64,000 nucleotides of DNA from UBA946 sp031550725 (GCA_031550725.1 JAVBOH010000016.1:1-64000), one strand, 5' to 3'. Counted from the first letter of the stretch, positions 9,297 through 19,076 are shown. Notes: generated by a model not told the origin, from the sequence alone. Program-made: numbers and translations.

Positions 9297-9326
9297 TATG
9301 CATACTAATGTATGTTAGTATGCATA
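9297..9326. other. 12-bp perfect hairpin between infB and rbfA
   Basis: TATGCATACTAA at 9297-9308 faces its exact reverse complement at 9315-9326 across a 6-nt loop. No T-tract follows, so it is not a classical terminator; it may be a processing or pausing site in the operon mRNA. Confidence 0.7.
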
Positions 9327-9360
9327 CATTATATGTAACTTGGGAAAGGTAGGTTTTATT

Positions 9361-9741
9361 ATGCCAAATTTCAAAAACAATCGTTTATCTGAGGATATTA
9401 TGAGAGAGCTTTCTGGGCTTATACGTGAACGTGTAAAAGACCCAAGAGTAAGCAGCAGTATGATTTCAATTGTCAGAGTTGACTTGTCAGGAGATAATTC
9501 TCACTGTAAGGTTTTTGTTTCAAGCTTTGACGGTCTTGATGCTGCAAAGACAGCTGTTAAAGGACTTGACAGCGCACAAGGTATGCTTAGACGTGAAATT
9601 TCAAATAAGCTGCACCTGAAAAAGTGTCCCGAGTTTAGATTTATTGCAGATGATTCCATTGAAAAGTCTGCCGAGCTGTTAAGAAAGCTCAAGGATACTG
9701 TTCATGAAGAAGAAATTGAAGAAGTATCCGAAGAAGAATAA
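9361..9741 (+). CDS. rbfA: Ribosome-binding factor A
   Basis: A 126-residue 30S assembly factor with a single KH-like fold. The family signature is visible: RLSEDIMRELSGLIRERVKDPRVSSSMISI, then a strand pair and KKCPEFRFIADDSIEKSAELLRKL near the C-terminus, with an acidic tail. A TTG at 9340 is in frame, but the ATG at 9361 with GGGAAAGG upstream is the sensible start. It lies between two separate GCATAC-containing hairpins (9297-9326 and 9748-9784). Confidence 0.94.
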   Translation: MPNFKNNRLSEDIMRELSGLIRERVKDPRVSSSMISIVRVDLSGDNSHCKVFVSSFDGLDAAKTAVKGLDSAQGMLRREISNKLHLKKCPEFRFIADDSIEKSAELLRKLKDTVHEEEIEEVSEEE

Positions 9742-9747
9742 TGTGTT

Positions 9748-9784
9748 TTTTGCATACATCTGATTTATTTGGGTGTATGCAAAA
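9748..9784. other. 11-bp perfect hairpin between rbfA and nrnA
   Basis: TTTTGCATACA (9748-9758) pairs with TGTATGCAAAA (9774-9784) around a 15-nt loop. The stem shares the GCATAC core with the hairpin before rbfA. No T-tract follows on the plus strand. Confidence 0.65.
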
Positions 9785-9815
9785 TAAATCTGCTTAGAAT
9801 GGTTGTGAAAAATTA

Positions 9816-10781
9816 ATGCAGATAGATTACAAGGAAACCGCCGAGTTTCTTTTAAAAAACGATAACTATGTGATTTTAACGCACCAAAGCCCTGACGGCG
9901 ATACAATGGGTTCTGGTTTTGGACTTTGTATGGCACTTCGAAAGATGGGCAAAAAGGCAAATGTGCTTTGCTCAGACGAGTTCCCAAAGCGTTATGATTT
10001 TATGCATAATGATTATGAAATTCAGAAATTTACTCCTGATAAAATTATTGCAGTTGATGTTGCTGATATAAATTTGCTGGGTCAAAAGCTTTTTCATTAT
10101 GGCGATTATGTTGACCTTTGCATTGACCACCATAAATCCAATACAGGCTATGCTAAAAACACTTTGCTTAACAGCAGTGCAGCCGCTGCCTGCGAGGTTT
10201 TATATGAGCTTTTGGTATGCATGAAAGCACCGATTGATACTCGTATTGCCGAATGTATTTATACAGGTATTGCAACAGATACAGGCTGTTTCAAATATTC
10301 TAATACAACAAGACGTGCACACATTATTTCGGCTGAGCTTATGGATTATAATGTTCCGATGGAACGCATAAACCGTGATATGTTTGATGTCAAGAGCAAG
10401 GCAAGGATAAATGTTGAAAGCTATATAACATCAAATACCGAGTATTATCTTGATGATAAGTGCGCAATGATTGCTATAACTCGTGAAATAATTGATAATA
10501 TTGGTGCAACTGCCGATGATTTCGAGGGTATTGCAAGCTTAACATTACAGCTTGAAAGCGTTCAGGTAGGCGTTACCATTAAAGAACGCAAGGATGGCAA
10601 ATTCAAGGTTTCAATGCGTTCAACTTCCGATGTTGACGTTTCGGATATTTGCTCTAAATACGGCGGCGGCGGCCATGCAAAAGCGGCTGGATGCTTGTTT
10701 GATGACAAGCTAGAGGATGTTAAGCTTAAAGTGCTGTCAAGCCTTGCCCCTGCATTTGGTATGGACTTATGGCTGGTTTAA
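9816..10781 (+). CDS. nrnA: DHH/DHHA1 phosphoesterase, NrnA-type
   Basis: A 321-residue DHH-family phosphoesterase, probably the bifunctional oligoribonuclease/pAp phosphatase that degrades very short RNAs and 3'-phosphoadenosine 5'-phosphate. N-terminal DHH domain: THQSPDGDTMGSG (metal-binding DGD), AVDVAD, and the eponymous DHH in LCIDHHKSNTGYA. C-terminal DHHA1 domain ends with the glycine-rich YGGGGHAKAAG. The ribosome binding site is weak. It overlaps truB by 13 bp, so translation is probably coupled; the position between rbfA and truB is the usual one in Firmicutes. Confidence 0.93.
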   Translation: MQIDYKETAEFLLKNDNYVILTHQSPDGDTMGSGFGLCMALRKMGKKANVLCSDEFPKRYDFMHNDYEIQKFTPDKIIAVDVADINLLGQKLFHYGDYVDLCIDHHKSNTGYAKNTLLNSSAAAACEVLYELLVCMKAPIDTRIAECIYTGIATDTGCFKYSNTTRRAHIISAELMDYNVPMERINRDMFDVKSKARINVESYITSNTEYYLDDKCAMIAITREIIDNIGATADDFEGIASLTLQLESVQVGVTIKERKDGKFKVSMRSTSDVDVSDICSKYGGGGHAKAAGCLFDDKLEDVKLKVLSSLAPAFGMDLWLV

Positions 10782-11707
10782 ATAACAAATCATTGAACGA
10801 GCATTTAAACGGCATTATTTGTATTAATAAGCCTGTTGGGTTTACTTCGTTTGATGTAATTGCAAAAATGCGTGGTATTCTGCGTATAAAAAGGCTTGGT
10901 CACGCAGGAACTCTTGACCCTATGGCAACTGGTGTCCTGCCTGTTTTTGTAGGTAGGGCAACAAAGGCATGTGATATTTTGCCTGACCATGATAAAATTT
11001 ACGAAGCAGGATTTAAGCTTGGAATTACAACGGATACACAGGATACAACAGGAAAGATTTTATCAGAAGCAAAAGTAACAGGAATAACTTCAGATAAGAT
11101 TAAGGAAACTTTGTTAAGCTATACTGGCGATATTATGCAAATTCCGCCTATGTATTCTGCTGTTCAGGTAAATGGCCAGCGTCTTTATGACTTGGCTAGA
11201 AAAGGTATTGAAGTTGAGCGTGAGGCACGTCCAATTACTGTATATCTTCTTGAATTAGTGAGTTTTGATGAAAACATCTACGAGGGAAAGCTAAGAATTT
11301 CCTGCTCAAAGGGTACATATATCCGCACACTGATACACGACATAGGCAGCTCATTAGGTGTCGGTGCTAGTATGACTTCACTTATACGCACAAAAGCCTG
11401 TGGTTTTTCGCTTGAAAACTGTGTTACATTTGAAGATTTGCAGGCATTGGCAAGTGAAGATATATCTGCTGAAAAGTATCTTTATCCCATTGAAAATGTG
11501 TTTGGAGATTTGAGTGTTATAACGCTTGATGAAGTGCAGGAAAAGATGTACCGAAACGGTATTAAGCTTGATATTAACAGGATTAATATACCTGATAAAA
11601 ATGCCGAGCGAGTATGTGTATATGGCGCTTTGGGTAATTTTATCGGTACTGCTTTGATTGATAAAGAAACCGAAGAATTTCGTGTGGATAAAAACTTTTT
11701 TGTATAG
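10769..11707 (+). CDS. truB: tRNA pseudouridine(55) synthase TruB
   Basis: A 312-residue enzyme that makes pseudouridine 55 in the T-loop of tRNAs. Motif I with the catalytic Asp is clear: RIKRLGHAGTLDPMATGVLPV. Other family blocks are the start GIICINKPVGFTSFDV, YEAGFKLGITTDTQD, PMYSAVQVNGQRLYDLARKG and CSKGTYIRTLIHDIG. The C-terminal tail (from about 245) is a PUA-like extension. It starts within the end of nrnA. Confidence 0.95.
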   Translation: MAGLNNKSLNEHLNGIICINKPVGFTSFDVIAKMRGILRIKRLGHAGTLDPMATGVLPVFVGRATKACDILPDHDKIYEAGFKLGITTDTQDTTGKILSEAKVTGITSDKIKETLLSYTGDIMQIPPMYSAVQVNGQRLYDLARKGIEVEREARPITVYLLELVSFDENIYEGKLRISCSKGTYIRTLIHDIGSSLGVGASMTSLIRTKACGFSLENCVTFEDLQALASEDISAEKYLYPIENVFGDLSVITLDEVQEKMYRNGIKLDINRINIPDKNAERVCVYGALGNFIGTALIDKETEEFRVDKNFFV

Positions 11708-11726
11708 ATTTTCTCTTAGGATGGTG

Positions 11727-12668
11727 ATGAATGTGATTGATTTGACAGGTACAAACAATACCCCTGAAAACTCCACAACAGTGGCAATCGGACTTTTCGA
11801 CGGACTTCATCACGGACATAAAGCGGTTATACAAAAAGCAGTTCAGACTGCAAAGAAAAGTAATAACCTCTCCCCTGCTGTTTTCACATTTGAAACCGAT
11901 ACGGTTATATCAAAGGGTGAGAGCGGTATTGACTGTATTTTATCAGGAGAATTAAAGCGTGAGCTTATAGCTGATATGGGTATTAAATACATCTATTCAC
12001 CTGACTTCATGAACTTTAGAAATTTATCTGCCGATGAATTTGTGGAGCTTGTTTTATATGATAAGCTTTTTGCAAAGTATATATGCTGCGGCGAGGATTT
12101 TCGCTTTGGCAAGGGAGCGTCGGCTGATATAAACGTGCTAGACAAGCTTTGCAAGAAAAAGGGTATTGAAGTGATTACCATTAAGGATGTTACTGAGAGT
12201 TCAGGGAAACGTATTTCATCAACAATGATACGTGATATGATAAAATGCGGCGACATAGCAAAAGCGAATATGCTGTTAGGGTATCATTATCAGATAAAAA
12301 TGCCTGTTGCATATGGCAAGCAGCTTGGGCGCACAATTGAATTTCCAACGATTAATCAATACTTTCCGCAAAAACAAGTCGTGCCACGTTTTGGTGTTTA
12401 TGCATCACTTGTTGAGTTAAATGGCAAGATTTATAAGGGGCTTACAAATGTGGGTGTCAAGCCTACTGTGCAGGACTCCGATTTACCGCTTTGCGAAACA
12501 TACATATATGGATTTGACGGTAATATTTACGGTGAAATGGTTAGGCTATCACTTATTGAATTCATACGTCCTGAAAAAAAATTTGACAGCTTAACTGAAT
12601 TATCACAGCAGATTAATGAGGATAGTATAAAAGTACTGAATGTACCTGACGAATTTTTTATGACATAA
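11727..12668 (+). CDS. ribF: Bifunctional riboflavin kinase/FAD synthetase
   Basis: A 313-residue enzyme that phosphorylates riboflavin to FMN and adenylates FMN to FAD. The N-terminal nucleotidyltransferase domain has VAIGLFDGLHHGHKAVI (the HxGH-like motif) and the SSTMIRDMI block; the C-terminal riboflavin kinase domain has the GRTIEFPTINQYF motif and RFGVYASLVE. The frame is open upstream to 11658, but the TTAGGATGG site supports a start at ATG 11727 (GTG 11733 is also possible). It follows truB by 19 bp, as in the classical cluster. Confidence 0.93.
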   Translation: MNVIDLTGTNNTPENSTTVAIGLFDGLHHGHKAVIQKAVQTAKKSNNLSPAVFTFETDTVISKGESGIDCILSGELKRELIADMGIKYIYSPDFMNFRNLSADEFVELVLYDKLFAKYICCGEDFRFGKGASADINVLDKLCKKKGIEVITIKDVTESSGKRISSTMIRDMIKCGDIAKANMLLGYHYQIKMPVAYGKQLGRTIEFPTINQYFPQKQVVPRFGVYASLVELNGKIYKGLTNVGVKPTVQDSDLPLCETYIYGFDGNIYGEMVRLSLIEFIRPEKKFDSLTELSQQINEDSIKVLNVPDEFFMT

Positions 12669-12695
12669 TATATGAATTGCGAAAGGAAGTTTAAG

Positions 12696-14156
12696 ATGAA
12701 TACAGAAAATATCAGAACCCGATTTGCGCCAAGTCCAACAGGTTTTATGCATATCGGTAATCTGCGTACAGCATTGTACACATATATAATTGCAAAGAAA
12801 TACGGCGGAAAGTTTATACTTCGTATTGAGGACACTGATCAGGGCAGATTTGTTGACGGTGCAACTGATGTTATTTATAACACACTGCGTCAGTGCGGGC
12901 TTAACTGGGACGAAGGTCCTGACATTGGAGGTCCTGTCGGACCTTATGTACAGTCCGAGAGGATGAGCATTTTCAAGGAATATGCTGTCAAGCTAGTTGA
13001 TAGCGGACATGCTTACTACTGCTTCTGCACAAAGGAGCGTATGGATAAGGTTCATGAGGAGCAAGCTGCAAACGGTATTACACCAACCTACGACCGTCAT
13101 TGCCGTGATTTAGATGCTGATACTGTGAAAAAAATGCTTGATGAAGGTACTCCTTATGTTATCCGCCAGAAAGTTCCTATGGAGGGGGTTACAGTTTTCC
13201 ATGACGAGCTTTATGGCGATATTACTGTTGAAAACAAAGAGCTTGACGACCAGATTCTCATTAAGCAGGATGGTATGCCTACTTATAACTTTGCTAACGT
13301 TGTTGATGATCATTTGATGGGCATTACACACGTTGTTCGTGGTAATGAGTATTTGTCCTCAACTCCAAAATATAATCTTCTTTATCAGTCTTTTGGCTGG
13401 GAGCCGCCATGCTATATCCATGTTGAAAGAATTATGCGTGATGCAACTCACAAGCTTTCAAAGCGTGAGGGTGATGCATATTTCGGTGACTTTGTTGAAG
13501 CTGGATATTATGTCCCTGCAATTTTGAACTATATCGCACTTCTTGGATGGGCACCAAAGGGTGAAAATGAGATTTACACACTTGATGAGCTTATCGAGGA
13601 GTTTAGTATTGATGGCCTGTCAAAATCTCCATCAATATTTGATGCAGTCAAGATGAAGGCTATCAACGCAGAGTGGATAAGAAGAATGTCACATGATGAC
13701 TTCAAAGCACTTGCCATTCCTTATATTGCCAAAACCTGCAAACGCACAGATATTGATTTTGACGTGCTAGTACGCACTTTGCAGCCACGTACAGAGCTTT
13801 TCACTGATATACCTGAAAAGGTTGATTTCATCGATGTTCTGCCAGAGTATGACAACGAGCTTTATTTCAACAAAAAGATGAAAACATCAGCTGAAACAGC
13901 AGTTCCTGCACTTAACGCTATACTTCCTGTGTTGGAGGGAATTAGTGAGGAGAATTGGAATGAGGAAAACATCCACTCCGCACTTTTTGCTGAAATCGAA
14001 AAGATGGGGGTTAAAAATGGCTGGATGTTATGGCCACTTCGTGTTGCCCTTTCTGGTAAGGCTTTAACTCCAGGTGGCGGTATGGAGCTTGCTGCTGTAA
14101 TCGGACGTGAGGAGAGCCTTGCTCGTATTCGTAAAGGGCTTGTAAAACTTACGTAA
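12696..14156 (+). CDS. gltX: Glutamyl-tRNA synthetase
   Basis: A 486-residue class I aminoacyl-tRNA synthetase charging tRNA-Glu (and, in many Firmicutes, tRNA-Gln for later amidation). The HIGH motif appears as FAPSPTGFMHIGNLRTALY, the KMSKS motif as KLSKREGD, and the zinc-region Cys residues as YYCFCTKE. The C-terminal helical anticodon-binding domain is present (NAEWIRRMSHDDF onward). The ATG at 12696 follows GAAAGGAAG; an in-frame ATG at 12672 has no site. The gap to ribF is 27 bp, so it is probably the last gene of the nusA operon. Confidence 0.95.
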   Translation: MNTENIRTRFAPSPTGFMHIGNLRTALYTYIIAKKYGGKFILRIEDTDQGRFVDGATDVIYNTLRQCGLNWDEGPDIGGPVGPYVQSERMSIFKEYAVKLVDSGHAYYCFCTKERMDKVHEEQAANGITPTYDRHCRDLDADTVKKMLDEGTPYVIRQKVPMEGVTVFHDELYGDITVENKELDDQILIKQDGMPTYNFANVVDDHLMGITHVVRGNEYLSSTPKYNLLYQSFGWEPPCYIHVERIMRDATHKLSKREGDAYFGDFVEAGYYVPAILNYIALLGWAPKGENEIYTLDELIEEFSIDGLSKSPSIFDAVKMKAINAEWIRRMSHDDFKALAIPYIAKTCKRTDIDFDVLVRTLQPRTELFTDIPEKVDFIDVLPEYDNELYFNKKMKTSAETAVPALNAILPVLEGISEENWNEENIHSALFAEIEKMGVKNGWMLWPLRVALSGKALTPGGGMELAAVIGREESLARIRKGLVKLT

Positions 14157-14267
14157 ATTTTTAATCGTTAAACAGTATTTTATCACGTTTTTAACACAAT
14201 TTATTGGTAAAATTATTGGGTATGAGCGTATAAATTATCTTTCACATATGAGAGGAATGGTGTATAA

Positions 14268-15332
14268 ATGATCGAGGTTAAAAACCTTACGAAGCATTAC
14301 GGTGCAAAGAAAGCAGTAAATGACCTTTCTTTTACAGTTAATGACGGTGAAATTCTAGGCTTTCTAGGTCCAAACGGTGCTGGTAAATCCACAACGATGA
14401 ATATTCTAACAGGCTATATTTCATCAACAGAGGGACAAGCACTAATTAATGGTATCGACATTCTTGACAATCCAATTGAGGCTAAAAAGAACATCGGATA
14501 TCTTCCTGAACTGCCTCCTTTGTATCTTGATATGACTGTTAAGGATTATCTTAACTTCATCTATGACCTTAAAAAGTGTGACTTGCCACGTAAACCGCAC
14601 CTTGATGATGTCTGCGATTTGGTTAAAATTAAGGATGTATATGGACGTATAATCCGTAATCTTTCAAAGGGTTATAAGCAAAGAGTTGGATTAGCGCAGG
14701 CATTAATCGGAAATCCACCTATTCTCATTCTTGATGAGCCAACAGTTGGTCTTGACCCTAATCAGATCATCGAAATCCGTTCACTGATAAAAAAGCTTGG
14801 TAAAAAGCATACTGTTATTCTTTCATCACATATCCTTTCTGAAATTCAGGCTGTATGTGACAGAGTAATTATCATCAACAAGGGACAAATTGCCGCTGAT
14901 GATACAACCGAAAACCTAACTAAAAATATCACAACTGACCATAAAATCACAGCTCGAATTGAGGGTAACCGTGATGAAATTCTAAAGGTTATCAAGGGTA
15001 TATCTGGTGTAATTTCTGTTGTTGCAGATATGGAGCATGAAAAGGGTGCATTTGATTACGAGATTGAAACTCGTGAAGGCACTGATATAAGACGTGAGCT
15101 GTTCAAGAGAGTAACTGCAAGAAACTGGGTTATCCTAGGTCTTAAGACATCTGAAATGACTCTTGAGGACATTTTCCTTAAAATTACAATGGGTGATAAT
15201 ATTATCATTCCAAAGCGTAAGGTTGAGGATAAATATGCCGACATGGCGCAGTCTGCTGCATCAGCACTAGATGAAACATCCGAAACATCTGATACGGCAG
15301 CGGCTGAAACTGAAAACGGGGGTGATAAGTAA
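14268..15332 (+). CDS. ABC transporter ATPase, GldA-like
   Basis: A 354-residue ABC ATPase of the ABC-2/GldA type. Walker A GPNGAGKST, a Q-loop in GYLPELPP, signature LSKGYKQRVGLAQAL, and Walker B LILDEPTVGLDP are all intact. The last 120 residues are an extra C-terminal domain ending in an acidic, Ser/Thr/Ala-rich tail. It overlaps the next gene, the permease, by one base. With the permease, the GldG-like protein and the DUF4340 protein it forms a four-gene unit resembling the gldA-gldF-gldG set of gliding Bacteroidetes; the substrate in Firmicutes is unknown. Confidence 0.88.
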   Translation: MIEVKNLTKHYGAKKAVNDLSFTVNDGEILGFLGPNGAGKSTTMNILTGYISSTEGQALINGIDILDNPIEAKKNIGYLPELPPLYLDMTVKDYLNFIYDLKKCDLPRKPHLDDVCDLVKIKDVYGRIIRNLSKGYKQRVGLAQALIGNPPILILDEPTVGLDPNQIIEIRSLIKKLGKKHTVILSSHILSEIQAVCDRVIIINKGQIAADDTTENLTKNITTDHKITARIEGNRDEILKVIKGISGVISVVADMEHEKGAFDYEIETREGTDIRRELFKRVTARNWVILGLKTSEMTLEDIFLKITMGDNIIIPKRKVEDKYADMAQSAASALDETSETSDTAAAETENGGDK

Positions 15333-16042
15333 TGGGTGCAATTTTCAGAAGAGAATTAAAGGCGTACTTCACTTCGCCTATTGCTTATATTTTTATCGCA
15401 GTATTCTATCTATACACAGGATTTTATTATGTTAACTACAACGTAATGTATGCAACTGCTGATATGTCTTATGTATTTTCAAGCGTGTTTATTATAATGA
15501 TGCTAATGCTGCCGCTAATCACAATGCGACTGATGTCGGAAGAAAAGCGTCAGAAAACAGACCAGTGTTTATTGACTGCACCTATAAGCCTTTTCTCAAT
15601 TGTAATGGGTAAGTTTTTCGCAGCACTATGCGTATTTCTTGGTGCAATGCTAATTTATGTATTCTTCCTCATTTCGCTGACAGCTTTAGGTGCAGTGATT
15701 GCATGGCCAACAGTAATCGGAAGCCTTGTAGGACTTTTATTGCTTGGCGCATCATTCATTTCTATCGGTATTTTTATCTCATCAACTACCGAAAATCAAG
15801 TTGTTTCCGCTATTTTAAGCTTTATCATCAACATGGCATTCTACCTTATCGACATGGTTGCAGGAAATATAACTCTTGAACCTGTAAGAAAGGTTATGGC
15901 TGCTCTTGGATTTTATTCAAAGTATACCGAATTTTCAACAGGTATCCTTAATATCGGAAGTCTGATTTTCTTTTTAAGCGTTATATTTATATTCAGTTTC
16001 CTTACTGTTCGTGTTCTTGAAAAACGCCGTTGGGCAGACTAA
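15332..16042 (+). CDS. ABC-2 type permease, GldF-like
   Basis: A 236-residue integral membrane protein with about six predicted hydrophobic segments. It begins MGAIFRRELKAYFTSPIAYIF, the typical N-terminus of the ABC-2 subfamily in which the first cytoplasmic helix carries RRELKAYF. Also typical are the MLPLITMRLMSEEKRQKTDQ loop and the short C-terminal RVLEKRRWAD. It partners the ATPase immediately upstream (one-base overlap). Confidence 0.88.
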   Translation: MGAIFRRELKAYFTSPIAYIFIAVFYLYTGFYYVNYNVMYATADMSYVFSSVFIIMMLMLPLITMRLMSEEKRQKTDQCLLTAPISLFSIVMGKFFAALCVFLGAMLIYVFFLISLTALGAVIAWPTVIGSLVGLLLLGASFISIGIFISSTTENQVVSAILSFIINMAFYLIDMVAGNITLEPVRKVMAALGFYSKYTEFSTGILNIGSLIFFLSVIFIFSFLTVRVLEKRRWAD

Positions 16043-16091
16043 TTTGTCCGCATAAAAAACTGAATATATATTGAAAGGAAAATAGACAATT

Positions 16092-17576
16092 ATGAAAATT
16101 AATTTAAAATCTAAAAAACTTAAATATGGCTCTGTTGCAACAGTGATTACTATTGTTGTTGTTGCAATAATCGTGCTTATTAATGTTATAATCAGTATGT
16201 TCGGCAACCGAATGAATTTAAAGGTTGACCTGACAAGCGACAGCATTTTTGAGATATCCGATGTTTCAAAGGACTATCTCAAAACATTAAATCAGGATGT
16301 TGAAATCGTTGCATTGTGCGATGAACTTATTTTCCAGACATCTGATAATATCTACTATAAGCAGGCATATGAAGTGCTTCAGAAATATACTGTTAACTCT
16401 GATAAAATCTCACTTAAATTTGTTGATATGACAAAAGACCCAACATATGCAAACAGATACAGTGAGCTTTATAAGGGTACAATTTCCGAGTACAGCATTG
16501 TAATAAGCACAGCAAACAGAATAAGAGTTATCTCAATCAATGACCTATATAATTCTGAAATCAATTATCAGACATACTCATATGAAATTACTTCATCAAA
16601 AGCTGAGCAGGTTTTGACTTCTGCAGTAATGTATGTAACAGATGCTAACCCACTTTCAGCAGTAGTGCTTTCTGCTGACACAGCTTCAGGCTCAACAGAT
16701 AATGTAGCATCACTTCTGACTGCTAACGGCTTTGATGTTGAGTATATCAATCCGCTGACTGATGCAATCCCAATGGGTGCGGATATGCTTGTTATTGACT
16801 CCCCTACAAATGACTTTTCAGCTGAAGTTATTGAACAGCTTTATGCTTTCATGGAAAACGGCGGTAAATATGGAAAGAACATGATTTATCTTGCATCATA
16901 TGCACAGAATGACACAACAAATATCGATGCATTCCTAGCAGAATGGGGTATTAAGATTGAAAAGAGTGTGCTTGCAGAAAGCAATGCACAAAACCTTGCA
17001 TCCTCAACATCACCATATGCTTTGAGAAACTATATCGTAAGCAATGATTATTCTGAAAACGTATCACAGCCAACACTTCCTGTTATTTCATATACAGCCT
17101 GTCCTATTACACTCTTGTTTGAAAAGCAGACTAACGTTAGTACTGTTCCGCTTTTGACAACAGATACGACTGCATATGCAGTTACAAATGAAATGCTTGA
17201 GCTTGCTAATCAGGGTGTTGAGCCTGATGTTGAATATGGCGCATTTAACACAATTGCACTTGCAAACAAGTATGCATTCAATGAGAACAACGAGCAGATA
17301 CTATCAAATATTCTGGTATACGGTTCATCTATCATGCTTGACCAGAGCCTGACAAATACAACTTACTATAACAATGGCGACTACTTTGTATCTATCATCG
17401 CAAAGATGACAGGCAAGACAAACGGTATCAATATCGTTGCAAAGGATTTATCTTCTGAAACATTTGATATGGATGCATCAAAGTTCTATTCAAACCGTAC
17501 AATATTCATGATTGTACTTCCTGTTTTAGTACTTGCCTGCGGTCTTGTAGTATGGCTAAGAAGGAGACACAAATAA
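16092..17576 (+). CDS. GldG-like ABC auxiliary protein
   Basis: A 494-residue membrane-anchored extracytoplasmic protein. A transmembrane segment near the N-terminus (about 17-37) is followed by NRMNLKVDLTSDSIFEIS, the usual start of the GldG/ABC-type uncharacterised domain (PF09822), a large soluble region, and a C-terminal transmembrane helix (IFMIVLPVLVLACGLVVWL) with a basic RRRHK end. The architecture fits GldG. Its role in export or envelope assembly is not established. GAAAGGA ribosome binding site; 49 bp after the permease. Confidence 0.85.
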   Translation: MKINLKSKKLKYGSVATVITIVVVAIIVLINVIISMFGNRMNLKVDLTSDSIFEISDVSKDYLKTLNQDVEIVALCDELIFQTSDNIYYKQAYEVLQKYTVNSDKISLKFVDMTKDPTYANRYSELYKGTISEYSIVISTANRIRVISINDLYNSEINYQTYSYEITSSKAEQVLTSAVMYVTDANPLSAVVLSADTASGSTDNVASLLTANGFDVEYINPLTDAIPMGADMLVIDSPTNDFSAEVIEQLYAFMENGGKYGKNMIYLASYAQNDTTNIDAFLAEWGIKIEKSVLAESNAQNLASSTSPYALRNYIVSNDYSENVSQPTLPVISYTACPITLLFEKQTNVSTVPLLTTDTTAYAVTNEMLELANQGVEPDVEYGAFNTIALANKYAFNENNEQILSNILVYGSSIMLDQSLTNTTYYNNGDYFVSIIAKMTGKTNGINIVAKDLSSETFDMDASKFYSNRTIFMIVLPVLVLACGLVVWLRRRHK

Positions 17577-17612
17577 GTTTGAACTCTTTCAAAAAGAAGG
17601 ATGGTTATAGAT

Positions 17613-19076
17613 ATGAAATCTAAAATTAAGCTAATATTAGTTTTCGGAATAATTGTAGTTTTACTGGCTGCAGCGATTGTTGTGTTAAAAATTACAGATA
17701 AGACAGCCGAAGAAGATGCAGATACAAACACTGCATCAACAGCGGAAGTTACATCACAGCTTTTATATGACAAAAGCCCATATGATATCAGTACAATTGA
17801 TATCACAAACGAGGCAGGAAGCTATGTAATTGAGCGTATCGATGCAAACTCAATACAGTTCTGGACAATTCTCGAAATGTATCAGGCGCCGATTGATTAT
17901 ACGATTATCGACAGCACACTTTCTGCTGCCGCAACACTAACCTCACAGCAGGTTGTAACCGATAACGCAGATGACTTGTCTATATATGGATTAACCGAGC
18001 CAAGAGCAAAGGTAAAGACAACTTTTACTGATACTCAAAGTACAGTAAAAGAGCTTTATATAGGTAATGACACTCCAAAAAGCGGTAAGGTATATGTTTG
18101 CTTTGCAGGTGAAAACACTGTTTATACAGTGAATACAGCCGATGTAAGCTGTTTTTTAAACGATAAGTTTTATTATGTAACAAAAACAGTTTATACAGCA
18201 TTTGTTTCATCTGATGAAAATGACACTAATGATTATTCAAGAATTAATAAAATGACAATCAAGCGTGCTGATATAGATTATGATATCGTTATCGAGTATG
18301 ACAAGCGTCAGGACAACCCTGATATTGTCAGCGGTAATTCATCGTCATATATCATGACATCTCCAGTAACACTTGACTTGAATACAGAGAAATCATCTAA
18401 TCTGATGAGCCTTATGTTTGGCTTAACAGCATCATCAATTGAAGTTATAGCTCCAAGCGATATTCAAAAAGAACAGTATGGTTTAATGACACCATATGCC
18501 GAAATATCAATGGACATTGCAGGCGGCGACTTTAACTTAACAGTCGGCAATGAAACCCCTGATAAATCAGGCAGATATTGCATGGCACAGGATATAAACG
18601 TAATTTATGTATTTAGCTATGATATGCTACCATGGGTAACAGTAATGCCTTTGGATGTCACAACAACGCTTATTACAAGCAATTATATTTTTGATTTGAC
18701 AAGCATTGAAATAAACGGTATGGGACTTACAAATGAAGTATTCACAATGACAGGCTCATCAAATGATGATTTTGTTATTAAGCTAGGTGATAAGGATGTT
18801 GATAAGGACAAGTTTAAAACTTTCTATCAGTTTATCCTAAAAGCACCAGCTGAGGAGCTTTATTTTGAAACACCATCAGCACCGGCAACATTGACAGTTA
18901 AAATTACAAACCCTGACCATACCGATGTATTAAGCTTTTATCAGCTTGAAAACCGCAGAACAGCAGTTGCGTTAAACGGCAAAGTAAGTTTCTCATTAAA
19001 AACTGCATATGTTGAGCGTCTTGTTGAGAATTTCAATCATTTGATTAATAATGAGGATATCATCACAAACTGGTAA
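17613..19076 (+). CDS. DUF4340 domain protein of the Gld-like ABC cluster
   Basis: A 487-residue protein with an N-terminal membrane anchor (KIKLILVFGIIVVLLAAAIVVL preceded by basic residues) and a long extracellular region. Repeated segments of the type PYDISTIDITNEAGSYVIERID and YGLTEPRAKVKTTF are characteristic of DUF4340, which in many genomes follows GldG-like genes. The ATG at 17613 is preferred to 17601 because AAGGATGG lies just upstream. Function is unknown; the constant association suggests it works with the transporter outside the cell. Confidence 0.82.
   Translation: MKSKIKLILVFGIIVVLLAAAIVVLKITDKTAEEDADTNTASTAEVTSQLLYDKSPYDISTIDITNEAGSYVIERIDANSIQFWTILEMYQAPIDYTIIDSTLSAAATLTSQQVVTDNADDLSIYGLTEPRAKVKTTFTDTQSTVKELYIGNDTPKSGKVYVCFAGENTVYTVNTADVSCFLNDKFYYVTKTVYTAFVSSDENDTNDYSRINKMTIKRADIDYDIVIEYDKRQDNPDIVSGNSSSYIMTSPVTLDLNTEKSSNLMSLMFGLTASSIEVIAPSDIQKEQYGLMTPYAEISMDIAGGDFNLTVGNETPDKSGRYCMAQDINVIYVFSYDMLPWVTVMPLDVTTTLITSNYIFDLTSIEINGMGLTNEVFTMTGSSNDDFVIKLGDKDVDKDKFKTFYQFILKAPAEELYFETPSAPATLTVKITNPDHTDVLSFYQLENRRTAVALNGKVSFSLKTAYVERLVENFNHLINNEDIITNW

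Noticed and set aside
13441..13480. Degenerate KMSKS motif in gltX
   Set aside because: KLSKREGD is a normal variant in bacterial glutamyl-tRNA synthetases.
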